DNA from: Mesorhabditis belari
Lineage: Eukaryota > Nematoda > Chromadorea > Rhabditida > Rhabditidae
Direction: 5' to 3'
Assembly (NCBI GenBank): GCA_958450365.1
Contig: CAUEEP010000735.1
Span: 253,501-317,500, forward strand
Length of the DNA stretch: 64,000 nucleotides
Shown: positions 32,701 through 41,538 of the stretch, one piece after another
How positions within the stretch are numbered: position 1 is the first letter of the stretch
Layout: each line of letters starts with the position of its first letter
Translations under genes and position numbers: made by a program
The notes under the pieces: generated by a model
The model's database searches: none
What the model was told of the DNA's origin: nothing
Seen by the model: only the letters and a program-made list of their open reading frames with translations

Positions 32701-33794
32701 GATGCAACATTGTCTTGCGAATTGTCAGTTTAAGAATGCGCAAGAGATCGAGATTTGAGTGACCGACTACTTTCAATCACAGAGCCAAGAGTTCTTCGAT
32801 AAGGGAATCCGAAAAATTTCTTTTGCATCAACCTAGTAATAATATTGTGTCATAGCTACTAAAACTCTAAATTTCATTATTTTTGAACATGGTCCAGACT
32901 TTTACCCAGTTTGATTCATGTTTGATATACTCAGCTGTAGCTTACACCTCAAACTTTTGTCTGGAAAAGTTTAAACTCAAACTATTATCTCATTTTTGAC
33001 AAGCACTATCATATATTGCATTGGTGAATTGAAAACTGCCGGCTATTGTCATATGTGACAGTTTGAGCAGTTTCAAAAGAAACCCATTTTGGTATCAATG
33101 GAAAAGTTGTAGAGAATGAAAAATCAAGCTTATATCCAGATTTTCAGAATGATTCAAAAACTGGTTTTCAAGAAATGCCAAATTTACACAAAAGAAATGC
33201 CAAATTTTCACAAAACTTGCATTTTAAGCGAAACTACTAAGTGTATCTTTTTGGAAATTTGGCTATAAGCCTAATTTTTGATTCTCTACAACTTTTCTAT
33301 TGACACCAAAATGGCTTTCTTTTGAAGAAAGTGCTCAAACTGAGACATCGGACAGCTCCAGTCCTCCATTTTTGAGTCTCACACTTGTCTCACACACAAA
33401 CCAAAATCCTACTACGAAAGAGGAATCCGCAAATTGTCTGTAAAATGGGCAGAAGTCGTCAATAATAATGGAAATGATTTGGAATGAACTGATGGTTTTA
33501 TGTTGAATACATTTTAGTTCAAAGTCCGGCAGTTTTCAGTTCACCAACCCAATACATCATGAAATCATTATGGTTATTTGTTTACAGAATTTATTTCTAA
33601 AACTTGCTAGATCCGGCCGATAATCGCTAGGAATCAGGGCTGTGATTATTTTCGCTTTTCCTTCCGTATCTTTCTCACAATCAATTTGAATCGTTTGCGA
33701 TGGGGTTCTTGAAGGATCACCCTGGAAAAAACAATGATTTTAGAAAAAACAACGACAACAAACCGTTGATTGCTCCATAGAAGGATCGTCCATT
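26726..33794 (-). CDS. MAPK-like protein kinase, subtype D (stretched by transposons)
   Basis: Starts MDDPSMEQST at 33794-33765. Exon 2 (PSRTPSQTIQIDCEKDTEGK) ends with a GC donor (CTA|GCAAGT). Later exons: YRSEGLDEKMYHKIGEGSTV (31907-31827; third loop Gly is Val), VVLKK, LREFQNLQYLMHDN, exon 7 ending GIMHR, DVKPDNIGITKQF with DFGVAR (about 29890), activation loop DLTESVSTPLYLPLEV, DIWSTGLLVLEF, RILDVFGLPGDKYKE, then exon 12 (27900-27790). The last two exons (about 27000-26726) are nearly those of subtype B', with shared flanking DNA, so the 3' end looks borrowed. Intron 4 has no AG (it ends TTTTGG). Introns 2, 7, 9 and 12 carry a mariner relic, a Tc relic plus SINE-like piece, a maT element and a 13-bp minisatellite. 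May be a pseudogene; catalytic HRD, DFG and Lys are intact. Confidence 0.65.
27211..27358. repeat. 13-bp minisatellite, about 11 units
   Basis: Perfect head-to-tail units of GAGCTGTGATCTA within intron 12 of kinase D. Perfect identity suggests recent expansion. Confidence 0.95.
28322..29634 (-). mobile_element. maT/Tc1-mariner element in kinase D intron 9
   Basis: Ends are CAGGGTGCGGCAAAAGTT with GGAGCCGCT on the left and the inverse on the right, at TA sites. The - strand carries a decayed transposase: MNAKKRRDVILGSYQGGKN, KSTVNKTIKRYKAIKNNKDR, then ELRSMRKMGKQLKISPRSVG and, after stops, pieces resembling SLDLNPLDYSVWAILEGK and FPKRLKRCIEADGGNF. These match the maT-like (DD37D) group. It lies cleanly between exons 9 and 10. 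Confidence 0.85.
30146..30250 (-). repeat. tRNA-like SINE piece with TTAGGC-type tail
   Basis: On the - strand from 30247: GACCTAGTTGCGCAGTGGGT resembles an RNA polymerase III A box, and GGATTTGAGTTCGCTTCC about 40 bases later a B box. The 3' end runs into CCTAAGCCTAAGCCTAGGCC, i.e. TTAGGC-type hexamers. No clean cloverleaf; best read as a tRNA-derived SINE fragment in intron 7 of kinase D. Confidence 0.5.
30372..31083 (-). mobile_element. Tc1-like element with deleted catalytic core
   Basis: Ends GTGTGTCATAATTATGGG and the inverse CCATAATTATGACGCGCCC near 31083. The - strand encodes an N-terminal part (MVKPSVHRNSIIALHRRGLL, ISQDLGVSTRLVKKTIKRF) joined to a C-terminal part (LLKKALLKAWDELDDAYLQA, SLEACVAADGGIFEI), with the DDE core missing. 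Non-autonomous relic. Confidence 0.75.
31990..32842 (+). mobile_element. Mariner relic, C-terminal half, in kinase D intron 2
   Basis: Bounded by AGGTTGATGCAAAAGAAATT and its inverse AATTTCTTTTGCATCAACCT. Inside, a broken frame reads TIDEKWIYR, NVPAHTARASCMKLEELGW, SPDLSPSDFHLFRSMQHCL and YFQSQSQEFFDKGIRK, the mariner catalytic region (DEKW, then PDLSPSDFHLF carrying the third Asp). Several stops; dead. Confidence 0.85.
33395..33490 (+). mobile_element. Mariner transposase 3' scrap
   Basis: Reads PKSYYERGIRKLSVKWAEVV, the far C-terminus of a mariner transposase. The same scrap lies at 34762-34852 (YYERGIRKLPEKWAKVVN). Confidence 0.65.
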
Positions 33795-34039
33795 CTAATG
33801 AAATTGTGTTAAAGTACTCAAAAAGTTGTAATTGAATTGAAATTTCTCGGCAACAGCAACTAAAGCTTGCAACTAAAACTCACATTTTAAAATTTTGCAA
33901 GAGAATTGCAAAAAATCGATATGCCACTTGCGTCTTTTTCGGTATTTTTTCGCCTCCGCCGTTTTTTGGTTCATGATAAGAACTTAAAAATGGGATGTGT
34001 TGTTTATAAAACATCGATTTCAAGAAGTTCCCATTCTAT

Positions 34040-34315
34040 TCACAAAATACAAGTTATTTACAATTCATTGCGATAATTTCAAGAATTTGTCGATTCAAAT
34101 TCTTGTGGTAACTTTTCTGACAAAATTCTCCTGTCCAATAGAAGGAAAAGTAACAGCAAATGATTAAAATTGTGATAAAATCATTGATAAAATTGTTTTG
34201 GGTATATTTATATCCCAGTAAGCTTACTTCTTAGCAGAAAAACACCAATAACGAAAATGATTTGATGGAGATTCAGGATTGAGCTGAAAAATAGGTAGAT
34301 CGTAGCCGCTACTTA
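34040..34315 (-). pseudogene. Third UNC-93-like 3' fragment
   Basis: Matches the last exon region and last intron of the UNC-93 gene (41520-41790): the exon with NLHQIICVIGV is recognisable but altered, followed by a decayed final exon. It lies just upstream of kinase D, as UNC-93 lies upstream of A and A'. Confidence 0.75.
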
Positions 34316-34498
34316 AAACAAAGCAAAGCTAGGTAAGAATCGCAACAAGAATGAGAACTTTTGTTCACTATTTAAAGAGAAAATTAGCTGACAAGTACTG
34401 TAACGAGACACGATTTAGAATTTCAATAATTTGACTGAATATTTTTTCCGCTAATAAAAGCACTCGCACAAATTGCCCCTTTGCCATTTCTTTCATTT

Positions 34499-34536
34499 GT
34501 TAGGCTCAGGCTTAGGCTCAGGCTCAGGCTCTAAGC
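34499..34536. repeat. Interstitial telomere-like hexamers
   Basis: TTAGGC TCAGGC TTAGGC TCAGGC TCAGGC in a row, then TCTAAGC. TTAGGC is the usual nematode telomere unit. A similar short run is at 46021-46046 and another at 30151-30170. Confidence 0.7.
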
Positions 34537-34761
34537 TCTGTTGAAGTACTGGCAACATCAAAGACAACCTCCAAGTCTCTCAATTTTTTTCTCAAGGAAA
34601 TTCACAAACCATATTACTTAAATTTCTTAACTTAAATTTTGCGTGGGTGAAACTATCATAGTTGAAAAATTATTAAAAATTTGATAAATCAAGCGGGATC
34701 AATTGCTTGTTTAGGAACTTTTGGCGGATTCCCCATACAGTCCGGACCGGAGTTTTTCGAT

Positions 34762-34852
34762 TTAAAACCAAAATCCTACCACGAAAGAGGAATCCGCAAA
34801 TTGCCTGAAAAATGGGCAAAAGTCGTCAATAGTAATGGAAATTATTTGGCAT
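34762..34852 (+). mobile_element. Mariner transposase 3' scrap, second copy
   Basis: Encodes YYERGIRKLPEKWAKVVNSN and is followed by sequence also found after the copy at 33395-33490, so both come from one element or a local duplication. Confidence 0.65.
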
Positions 34853-35022
34853 GAATTTATGGTTTTATGTTCAATAAATTTTGGCTCCAAGTCCCGCAAT
34901 TTTCAATTCAACAACCCAAGATTTATCATATCAAGAAGTCCAGCTATTGCATTAGTTGGTAATATCTTTTTGAATTTTTTATTTCACGTTGATTTTACGA
35001 TCTCATTCATTTATTCCGTTCC

Positions 35023-37880
35023 CTACACCTGGTTAGAAAAGTTTTTGAGCACGTTGAGCAAGATTTTCTTGTCACGTTCGTTCTTTGCCACATGGTCGTT
35101 GGCTGAGATCGATGGATACTTTCTCAAGATAGCTGCCTGAAAAGCTGGTTGTAAATAGAGTTTAATAAAGGCTTACATTTGTTTCTTTTAAATAGGCATG
35201 GCGGAGAAGGTCGTTGGCCAACGGTCGTCGGGGATTGATTGTCAACAAACGAGTGAGTAGATCTTTCAGGTTCTTTTCTGTAACGAGTACTGATTGAATT
35301 CTGTTAAAGAAATAAGAATCTTTAGTAGAATATGCTTCAATAGTGTGTCCTCTAAAACTTAAACTTACCTTTACCTTCTCGTAATCTCGTAACTTAACAT
35401 CTAAAAAGTATCAACTTTCAAAAACAACCGTAACCTCTTTAGTGGTTCACTCACTAATATCATAATAGCCCAATAAAAGTTGCATCTGCTATGTTATAAA
35501 TCGCCTACCATTCAAATCTTTAACACTAGGTCCAAGCCTCTTCAAGCCCTCATCCAAAAAAGCCTCAAAAGTTGATTCACGCAATTGCTCTGCTTTCAAC
35601 CTGTCCCCGAAACTGAAACGCTCGATTGAGGCAACTTTAGACTTGGTTTCAATTCAAGGATGAAAACATCGAGTAAAGTAAAGTTAAATGTGTCAGAACG
35701 TACAATGCTTCGTACTTGTCTTCCGGCAACCCAAACACTTCCAGAATCCGGGGCACGATTTGCTCTTTCTGAAAGTCCTCATGGTACACGGAAAATGTTT
35801 TGTTGTTGATACCTTTGTCACAGCTTTTATGTCATAGAGTGGATTGTTGAGAAACTCGAGTACCACCAAACCCGTTGACCAAATGTCAACTAAAGTTATT
35901 TGGCTTTCAAATTTCAGTGCTAGCAGTAAAGCGTACCTCCGCGATCGTATTGTTGCCCTAGTTGCACTTCCAGCGGCTGAAATAAAGGAGTTGAAGCCAT
36001 GTGTGTCCTATCGTTATTTGTGTTGATCGACCTGAAGCGGTCATGTTTTCCTAGCAGTAAGCAGAGATACAATTCTGGCAACTGAAAGAGTTTACACTGA
36101 AAATCTACCCACCTAGCAACACCAAAGTCAAAAATTTTCAAGTGACTATCAGAGTTAATTCCGATGTTTGCCGGCTTCACGTCCTAAACTTTGTCATTTA
36201 CGCACAAGGGTGTGGTGGTCAAATGACACGAGCCAAATACTATTCGACGCAGAATTTTACGCTGATACCGAATTTGTTTTCCGTTTTAGCTAAATAGCAC
36301 TCTGTCAGAAAGTATAAGCATGCAAAGTTTTGTATGGAATTTTATAAATCATGCCTGCATTTTATAAACAGATTTTCCAGAGACTATAAAGAGCAGTGGC
36401 GGCCGAGTGGTAGAATGCAAGGCAAGGTCTCTCGAGTTCTAGCCCGCAGTTTAACTTTCTTTTTGCTTTTTTAGAGGTAATTGATCTCCATTTCAAATAT
36501 CTTTTTTTCTTTTTCAAATTACTTCTCATAAAAATGTTAACTTTTAACTAATAACAACTGGACTTTTAACTGGTACTACGCCTTTTAGAAGTGGGCGTCC
36601 AACTACGCCAGTTGGGGGGCACTTTTTTTTCTTCAAAAGCACTTTTTCTGCGGTAGTTTCATGCGTAGATTCCGACACAACCAGAGCTGGGGAAAAGGCG
36701 CTTTAAGCCGAGTTTCGGGGCTCCAAAGTGCGCGCTAGACTATCAATCGGCCACCACTGTTCTTTATAGTCTCTAGGACATCTGTTTATAAAATGCAGTC
36801 ATGATCGAATAGTATATGGCTCATGTCATTTGGCCACCAGACCCGTTGGCATTCCCTTGTGAGTTGAGATTTAAACTGAACTAACTCGGTGCATGATTCC
36901 CATTTGATGCAGATAGTCGAGTGCTCGCAAGATTTGCACAATCATCGAACCCAACTCGCGATGATCACGTGGCTTTTCGTTTGGGCCGCCGTCTCTTTGT
37001 GCTCGATGTCTTTAAAGGATCAATACCTTTACAAGTTGTATTACCAACCGGAAAAGACCATCAAGTGTATAAGTCATTCTCTCGGTGACAATCCATAATG
37101 AATCCAAATTTCCGACCGCGTTAAGACTCCAGAAAGAGTCCTTCATTTCAGCGATCTGAAATTTTCTTTAATTTGTCTCGTCTCAAGATAAACATCTAGT
37201 AACAAGTACTCAGCTTTGAAAACTTTGAAATTAATATCCCAATACCCAACATTTTCATGAGACAAGTACTGCAGATTCTGGAATTCCCGAAGCATCGACG
37301 TGTAGGTATCCCGGTTCGGATCGAGAATTAAAGGATCAAATTTGAAACTGAATGTGAAGTATGCGTTGAAAGATTGCCAACTCACCGCTTCAAAACAACT
37401 CTTTCGGATTTCGACTCCTTCGTTTCTCGTATCGCAGCGCTAACAGTTTTAGTTTTTGATACGTATAAATTTTGCTTACATTGCTATCCCTAAGCTTCCT
37501 TCCCCGAGTCGATGATAGACATTTTTATCCAAACTTTCTGGCCGAGCAGATGTCTTCTCGTTCTAAAACGTTGAAAATGTGGAATTAGGAAATTGTACTT
37601 TCAAGGTGAAATGGCTAAACGGCTTCATTTAACTGAAATGGCTTCATTTGACTCACCAAATCTGGGCGATAGTTAGAGGGGATCGTATCTAAGAGTTCCC
37701 TTTCGTTCGGTCTCGGTTCGATTCGGATTGGCTGCGATTTTGTTAGTGAAGCGGTTTGTTGCACAAAATTATCAGTTTGCTAGAATTTTACTTTAAATCT
37801 TCTTTTTATAGTCGATCAGAAGTAGAAACAAAACTGTAAAAAAGACAAACCGTGGCTTGATCTTTCGTTAAAACGGTCAT
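35023..37880 (-). CDS. MAPK-like protein kinase, subtype C' (appears intact)
   Basis: Starts MTVLTKDQAT at 37880-37851. Exon 2 reads TDNFVQQTASLTKSQPI and ends IPSNYRPDL. Next come HRLGEGSLGIA (glycine loop), ERVVLKR (Lys), TSMLREFQNLQYLSHEN, DSFWSLNAVGNLDSLWIVTE, an insert RDGGPNEKPRDHRELGS, YLHQMGIMHR, then DVKPANIGINSDSHLKIFDF at 36183-36113, activation loop RTHMASTPLFQPLEV, DIWSTGLVVLEFLNNPLYD, RILEVFGLPEDKYE, LLTINPRRPLANDLL, and a tail ending FSNQV at 35025-35023. The TxY position reads THM, APE is PLE. It is the most diverged of the intact kinases. Donors are all GT (one is GTTGGG). A 630-bp palindromic MITE fills intron 7. The + strand copy (8032-9100) is a deleted pseudogene. Confidence 0.8.
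36210..36838. repeat. Palindromic MITE, about 630 bp, with tRNA-like module
   Basis: Left end GTGGTGGTCAAATGACACG and right end CATGTCATTTGGCCACC are inverse; a second inverted pair (TGCATTTTATAAACAGA with AGACTATAAAGAGCAGTGGC) lies inside. Inner pieces are shared with 16340-16430. It lies in intron 7 of C'. Confidence 0.75.
36394..36452 (+). repeat. tRNA-like A box/B box pair
   Basis: GTGGCGGCCGAGTGGTAGAA resembles the A box of a tRNA-Ser/Leu-type gene and CGAGTTCTAGCCC a degraded B box about 30 bases on. No proper anticodon stem was found. Likely a tRNA-derived relic inside the MITE. Confidence 0.4.
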
Positions 37881-38615
37881 ATTACAGAATAAAACAAGTT
37901 TCCAATAGAATAGTCACAAAAGTGCAGCACTGTTTGCAATAAGAACTATTAGAATTTCTCAGAAAAGGCAGAAATCAATTTATTGTGAGTCATTTTTCTT
38001 TTGTCATTTTATGGCTGCTTGGTAACGCGCGATAACGAACTGCAGGTCTCCATCTAAGCAGTACCAGTTTGCCTTTGCTGTACTAAATTATAATTTTTGT
38101 ACAACTTTACAGCTCAAGATCTTTTTTTTGTATTATCAAAAGAAAAATCCCTGCGGAAATGGTGTTTTTTGGGCAGCCAAAAAATGATTTACCGATTTAC
38201 TTTAGCCATTTCTAAATGAGACTTCAACAAATTATATAACTACACCTAATCGCCGACAATTTGATTTTAAATCCGTCCCTTTTCGACAATCGGTCCCTAT
38301 TCAGACCCCTCTTTAAGCTAGTAAATAAACAACTCTAGAAAAATTAAAAGTAACAAACCGTCGATTGATCGATTGGCGAATCGCTCATTTTAACAGGTGT
38401 AGTCGATTTTTTAAAGAAATTTGTGGCGTATTTTTTGAGCACCAAACTTGAGCACAAGTGAATTTACGAAAGTTTAACCCGAAAATGCTGTAATTTGTTA
38501 AGTTTATCTGTTAATTTTCAGTGCCTTGCTTCTAATTGTCCGAAAAAGTACTAAAAAGCAAATCTTTATTTTCGAACTGTGCCCAATGAATCCTTTTTAG
38601 CTATTTATTTCCTTC
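37881..38615 (-). pseudogene. Intergenic with kinase subtype B exon-1 fragment
   Basis: 38388-38359 is the subtype B first exon (MSDSPIDQST, GTTTG donor), followed down to about 38100 by B intron-1 sequence, then cut and joined to the subtype C upstream flank (37900-38090). All other B exons are missing. This shows the right arm once had the A-B-C order of the left arm. Confidence 0.8.
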
Positions 38616-41118
38616 TCATAATTGCGTCGAAAAATTTTTGAGTGTTTTGATGAGCGTTTCCTTGTCACGTTCATTTTGCGTTGATTCGTGATCGTCGAGC
38701 GTATTTTTGCACTGATTTGCCTTTTCCTTTGCCTTCTTCAAGCGTCCAGCCTAAAAACGTTCATAGGAAGCTCATGGAAAATCGTTTACATTCACTGCTT
38801 TCAAATATTTATGTTCCAGAAGCTCTCTTGCCAAAGTTCTTCGTGGGTTGATGCAAAGCATTTTACCGAGAAGATCTTGAAAGTTCTCCTCTAAAGTTGA
38901 CTAAGTGGATTGAAATTAACGTGACTCCAGATTTGATTCGACACTACCGTAATGATTCCAGTAGCAAGTTCCCTGGTCTTGCATATAAAAGCTCCTAGAA
39001 CCACTAGAAGCCTCAGAGAACCAAAGCAAGCTAGACCTGGCTTCTAGCCTTGCTCAGCTTCACTTACATCGCTTTAGGCTCAAGTTAAACACCACAGATC
39101 CTACCATTCAAATTCCCAAGTGCAGGTCCAAGCCGTGTGCAGGCTGTGGTCAGAAAAGCGTTGAAGATACCATCACGTGGCTTCTCATGTATCAACTTGT
39201 CTTTGAAACTGAAATTTCATCGACTAATTGGTATTTGACATTTGGTAGCCCCAAGCGCCTTTTAGAATGGTCCCTTTAAACGATAGAACTTACAATTCCT
39301 TGTACTTGTTTCCTGGCACTCCAAAAACATCAAGAATCCTTTGTTTGATTTTTGGTTTCTAAACATTAGCATAGGTATCTGGAGTCTAATCATGGCAATA
39401 AACAGTCACAAACCGAGTTCACACTTGCCGGGTAGAATGGATGATTGAGAAAATCAAGTGCGACTAAGCCGGTTGCCCAAATGTCAACTAAACAACTCAA
39501 CTCAAAAGCTTTCAAGTTAAAGTACCGCCCCAATCGTACTGTTCCACTAGTTGCACTTCAAGTGGTAGATATAGGGGAGATGAAGCGCCTTCTGTCAAAT
39601 CTTTCATATCGTTGATTGGCCTGAAGATTTAAATATGGCTCACAGTCTTAAAAGTCACCTTGCAACTCCAAAATCGAAAAGTTTCAAATCGAATTGCTTG
39701 CTGAGTCCAATGTTGTCTGGCTTCACATCCTGAAATTTGAAGGGTAGTCCCATATTAATGTGTCTCAATCAGCGCTATTCCCAGACTCGATTTTCTAGGT
39801 CAAACAAGCGAAAGCCAAAGCCAAGTTGTTTATAAGCAATTCCAAAGGTTCTTATATTGTTACAAAATCTCTGAGATTATTCTTGGTTTTGGCCTAGCCC
39901 GTGAGTTTTGGCTTTTCGGAAAAGTCCGGGGTTTTTGGATTCAGAAATTGGAGTTTAACAACAAAGCCTAAAAGCTATCACATGCAACCAATTAAATTGA
40001 AAATATCATTAAACCAACTCGATGCATGATTCCCCGTTGATGCAAATAGTCAAGTGCGTGTAAAATTTGAACAAGCATCGATGAGAGATGGCGATGATCA
40101 CGTGGTGCTGGCGTTGGCGTATCGTCTTTTTTCGCTGCAGTTCTGAATTTCATCCAGAAACCCGTTAAGGATGGCTCAGATGACCAACAAACCTGAAAAA
40201 ATCCGATAGCTTGAAGTCCATTCTTTCCGTGACAATCCACACATGATTTAAGGTTCCTTTCTCGCTAAAACTCCAAAAAGAATCCTTCATTGTAGCAATC
40301 TAAACTGCCCATTACTTCTAGATCAGATTTGACTTCAATCTCACATTTTCGTGCATCAAATATTGAAGATTTTGGAATTCCCGAAGGATTGTTTTGTAGT
40401 CAACCTGATGGACATTGAAACCTTCAATATCGTATCTAGATCTTTGTTATTTTTCTGGTTTTGAAATTTCAAAGTTATAAGATTTCAAAATTTTACTTCT
40501 TCAAAACAACTTTCTCCGTCCGAGTCCCAGAAGCGCCTTTGACTTCTCGTACGGCAGCTCTGAAACTTGTCAGCTATGAATTGGGGAATCTGGAGAAAGC
40601 AAAAAATTCTTACACAGCAACCCCTGTGCTCCCTTCGCCCAATTTGTGATAGGTCGTGGGCTCCAAATCTTTTGGTCGATAATCAGCGTCAATCCAAAAT
40701 AGAAACGTTATTTAGGGGCAATTTGTTGAAAAGTTTCTTTGAGTTTAACTTTTGGTGATGATATTCTTCTTTTGCTTAGTACATTAGTACATAGTAGAAA
40801 TGTGCACTTGGTCCGTATCAGTTGGTCCGATCTCTGTCCAGTCCGAGCTGAGACCGGACCGAGACACCAGACGGCAGAGTACCGGACCGAGTGCACATGT
40901 CTAGGACATAGGTATATACAATTCATTTGATTACCAAGGTTTCAAAAACTCACTAGATCAGGACGGTAATTACTGGGAATCTTGGTATCGAGAATTTTTT
41001 GCTTTCCATCGGCATCCTTCTCGAGATCAATTTTAATTAGTTGTGAGTTGGGTTGTGAAGTTTCCTATGAAATTACTAAAGCAAAATTGACAAATTGACA
41101 AACCGTTGATTGATCCAT
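38616..41118 (-). CDS. MAPK-like protein kinase, subtype A'
   Basis: Inverted paralogue of A with 14 exons from MDQST (41118) to a TGA at 38618-38616. Motifs: GEGSTG, VVLKK, LREFQNLQYLMHEN, HRDVKPDN (A has KSDN), DFGVAR, activation loop DLTEGASSPLYLPLEV, DIWATGLVALDF, NPRRTLARELL. The C-terminal exon carries an extra basic stretch (LKKAKEKANQCKNTLDDH) compared with A. As in A, the intron before the exon with DYRPKDLEP has no AG; it ends TTTTGG and keeps phase. No frame break seen elsewhere. The basic, Pro/Thr-rich insert reads KKDDTPTPAPRDHRHLSS. It sits directly downstream of the UNC-93 gene, on the same strand, about 420 bp away. Confidence 0.8.
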
Positions 41119-41538
41119 TGGTGAATCGCTGATTCTCGAAATGTTTTCCCGTGTTTAAAGACAAATGTTAACAGCTTTAAATTTTTGCAGGAAAATGTTG
41201 CTAAAATCAATAGCTTTTGTGTTTTTGTCCAGTCTCTTTTTCTTCGTCCTTTTACAGGCTTGCGATAAGAGTTTGGCAGTCTTAGTTTGCAATGAACATA
41301 AAATAGCTCAAGAAATTACCGAAAATTGATCGAATAATCATTTACTCAAACTCAAGTCACTGGAATAGTGAAAAACTTTGCAACACAATTAATATAGAAG
41401 GGTTTTAAACGGAAAAGTTTTTGGGTAGACAGTTCAAAAACAGAAAAGCCGAAAATGATGAGCTCAATAAATCCTTTTATTAATGATATTAACTTTTTAT
41501 GAACACAATGTCTGTTTATTTACATTCTATTGCGATTT
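41119..41538. other. Intergenic between UNC-93-like gene and kinase A'
   Basis: Inverted match to 360-847. UNC-93 3' UTR and kinase 5' flank; no separate gene. Confidence 0.5.

Larger units (their letters stand above)
33795..35022. other. Intergenic D/C' with UNC-93 tail scrap and repeats
   Basis: Contains an UNC-93 3' fragment (34040-34315), a TTAGGC-like run (34499-34536), a scrap of the secreted gene (about 34555-34600, AAAGACAACCTCCAAGTC as at 15267), and a mariner 3' scrap (34762-34852). No intact gene. Confidence 0.6.
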
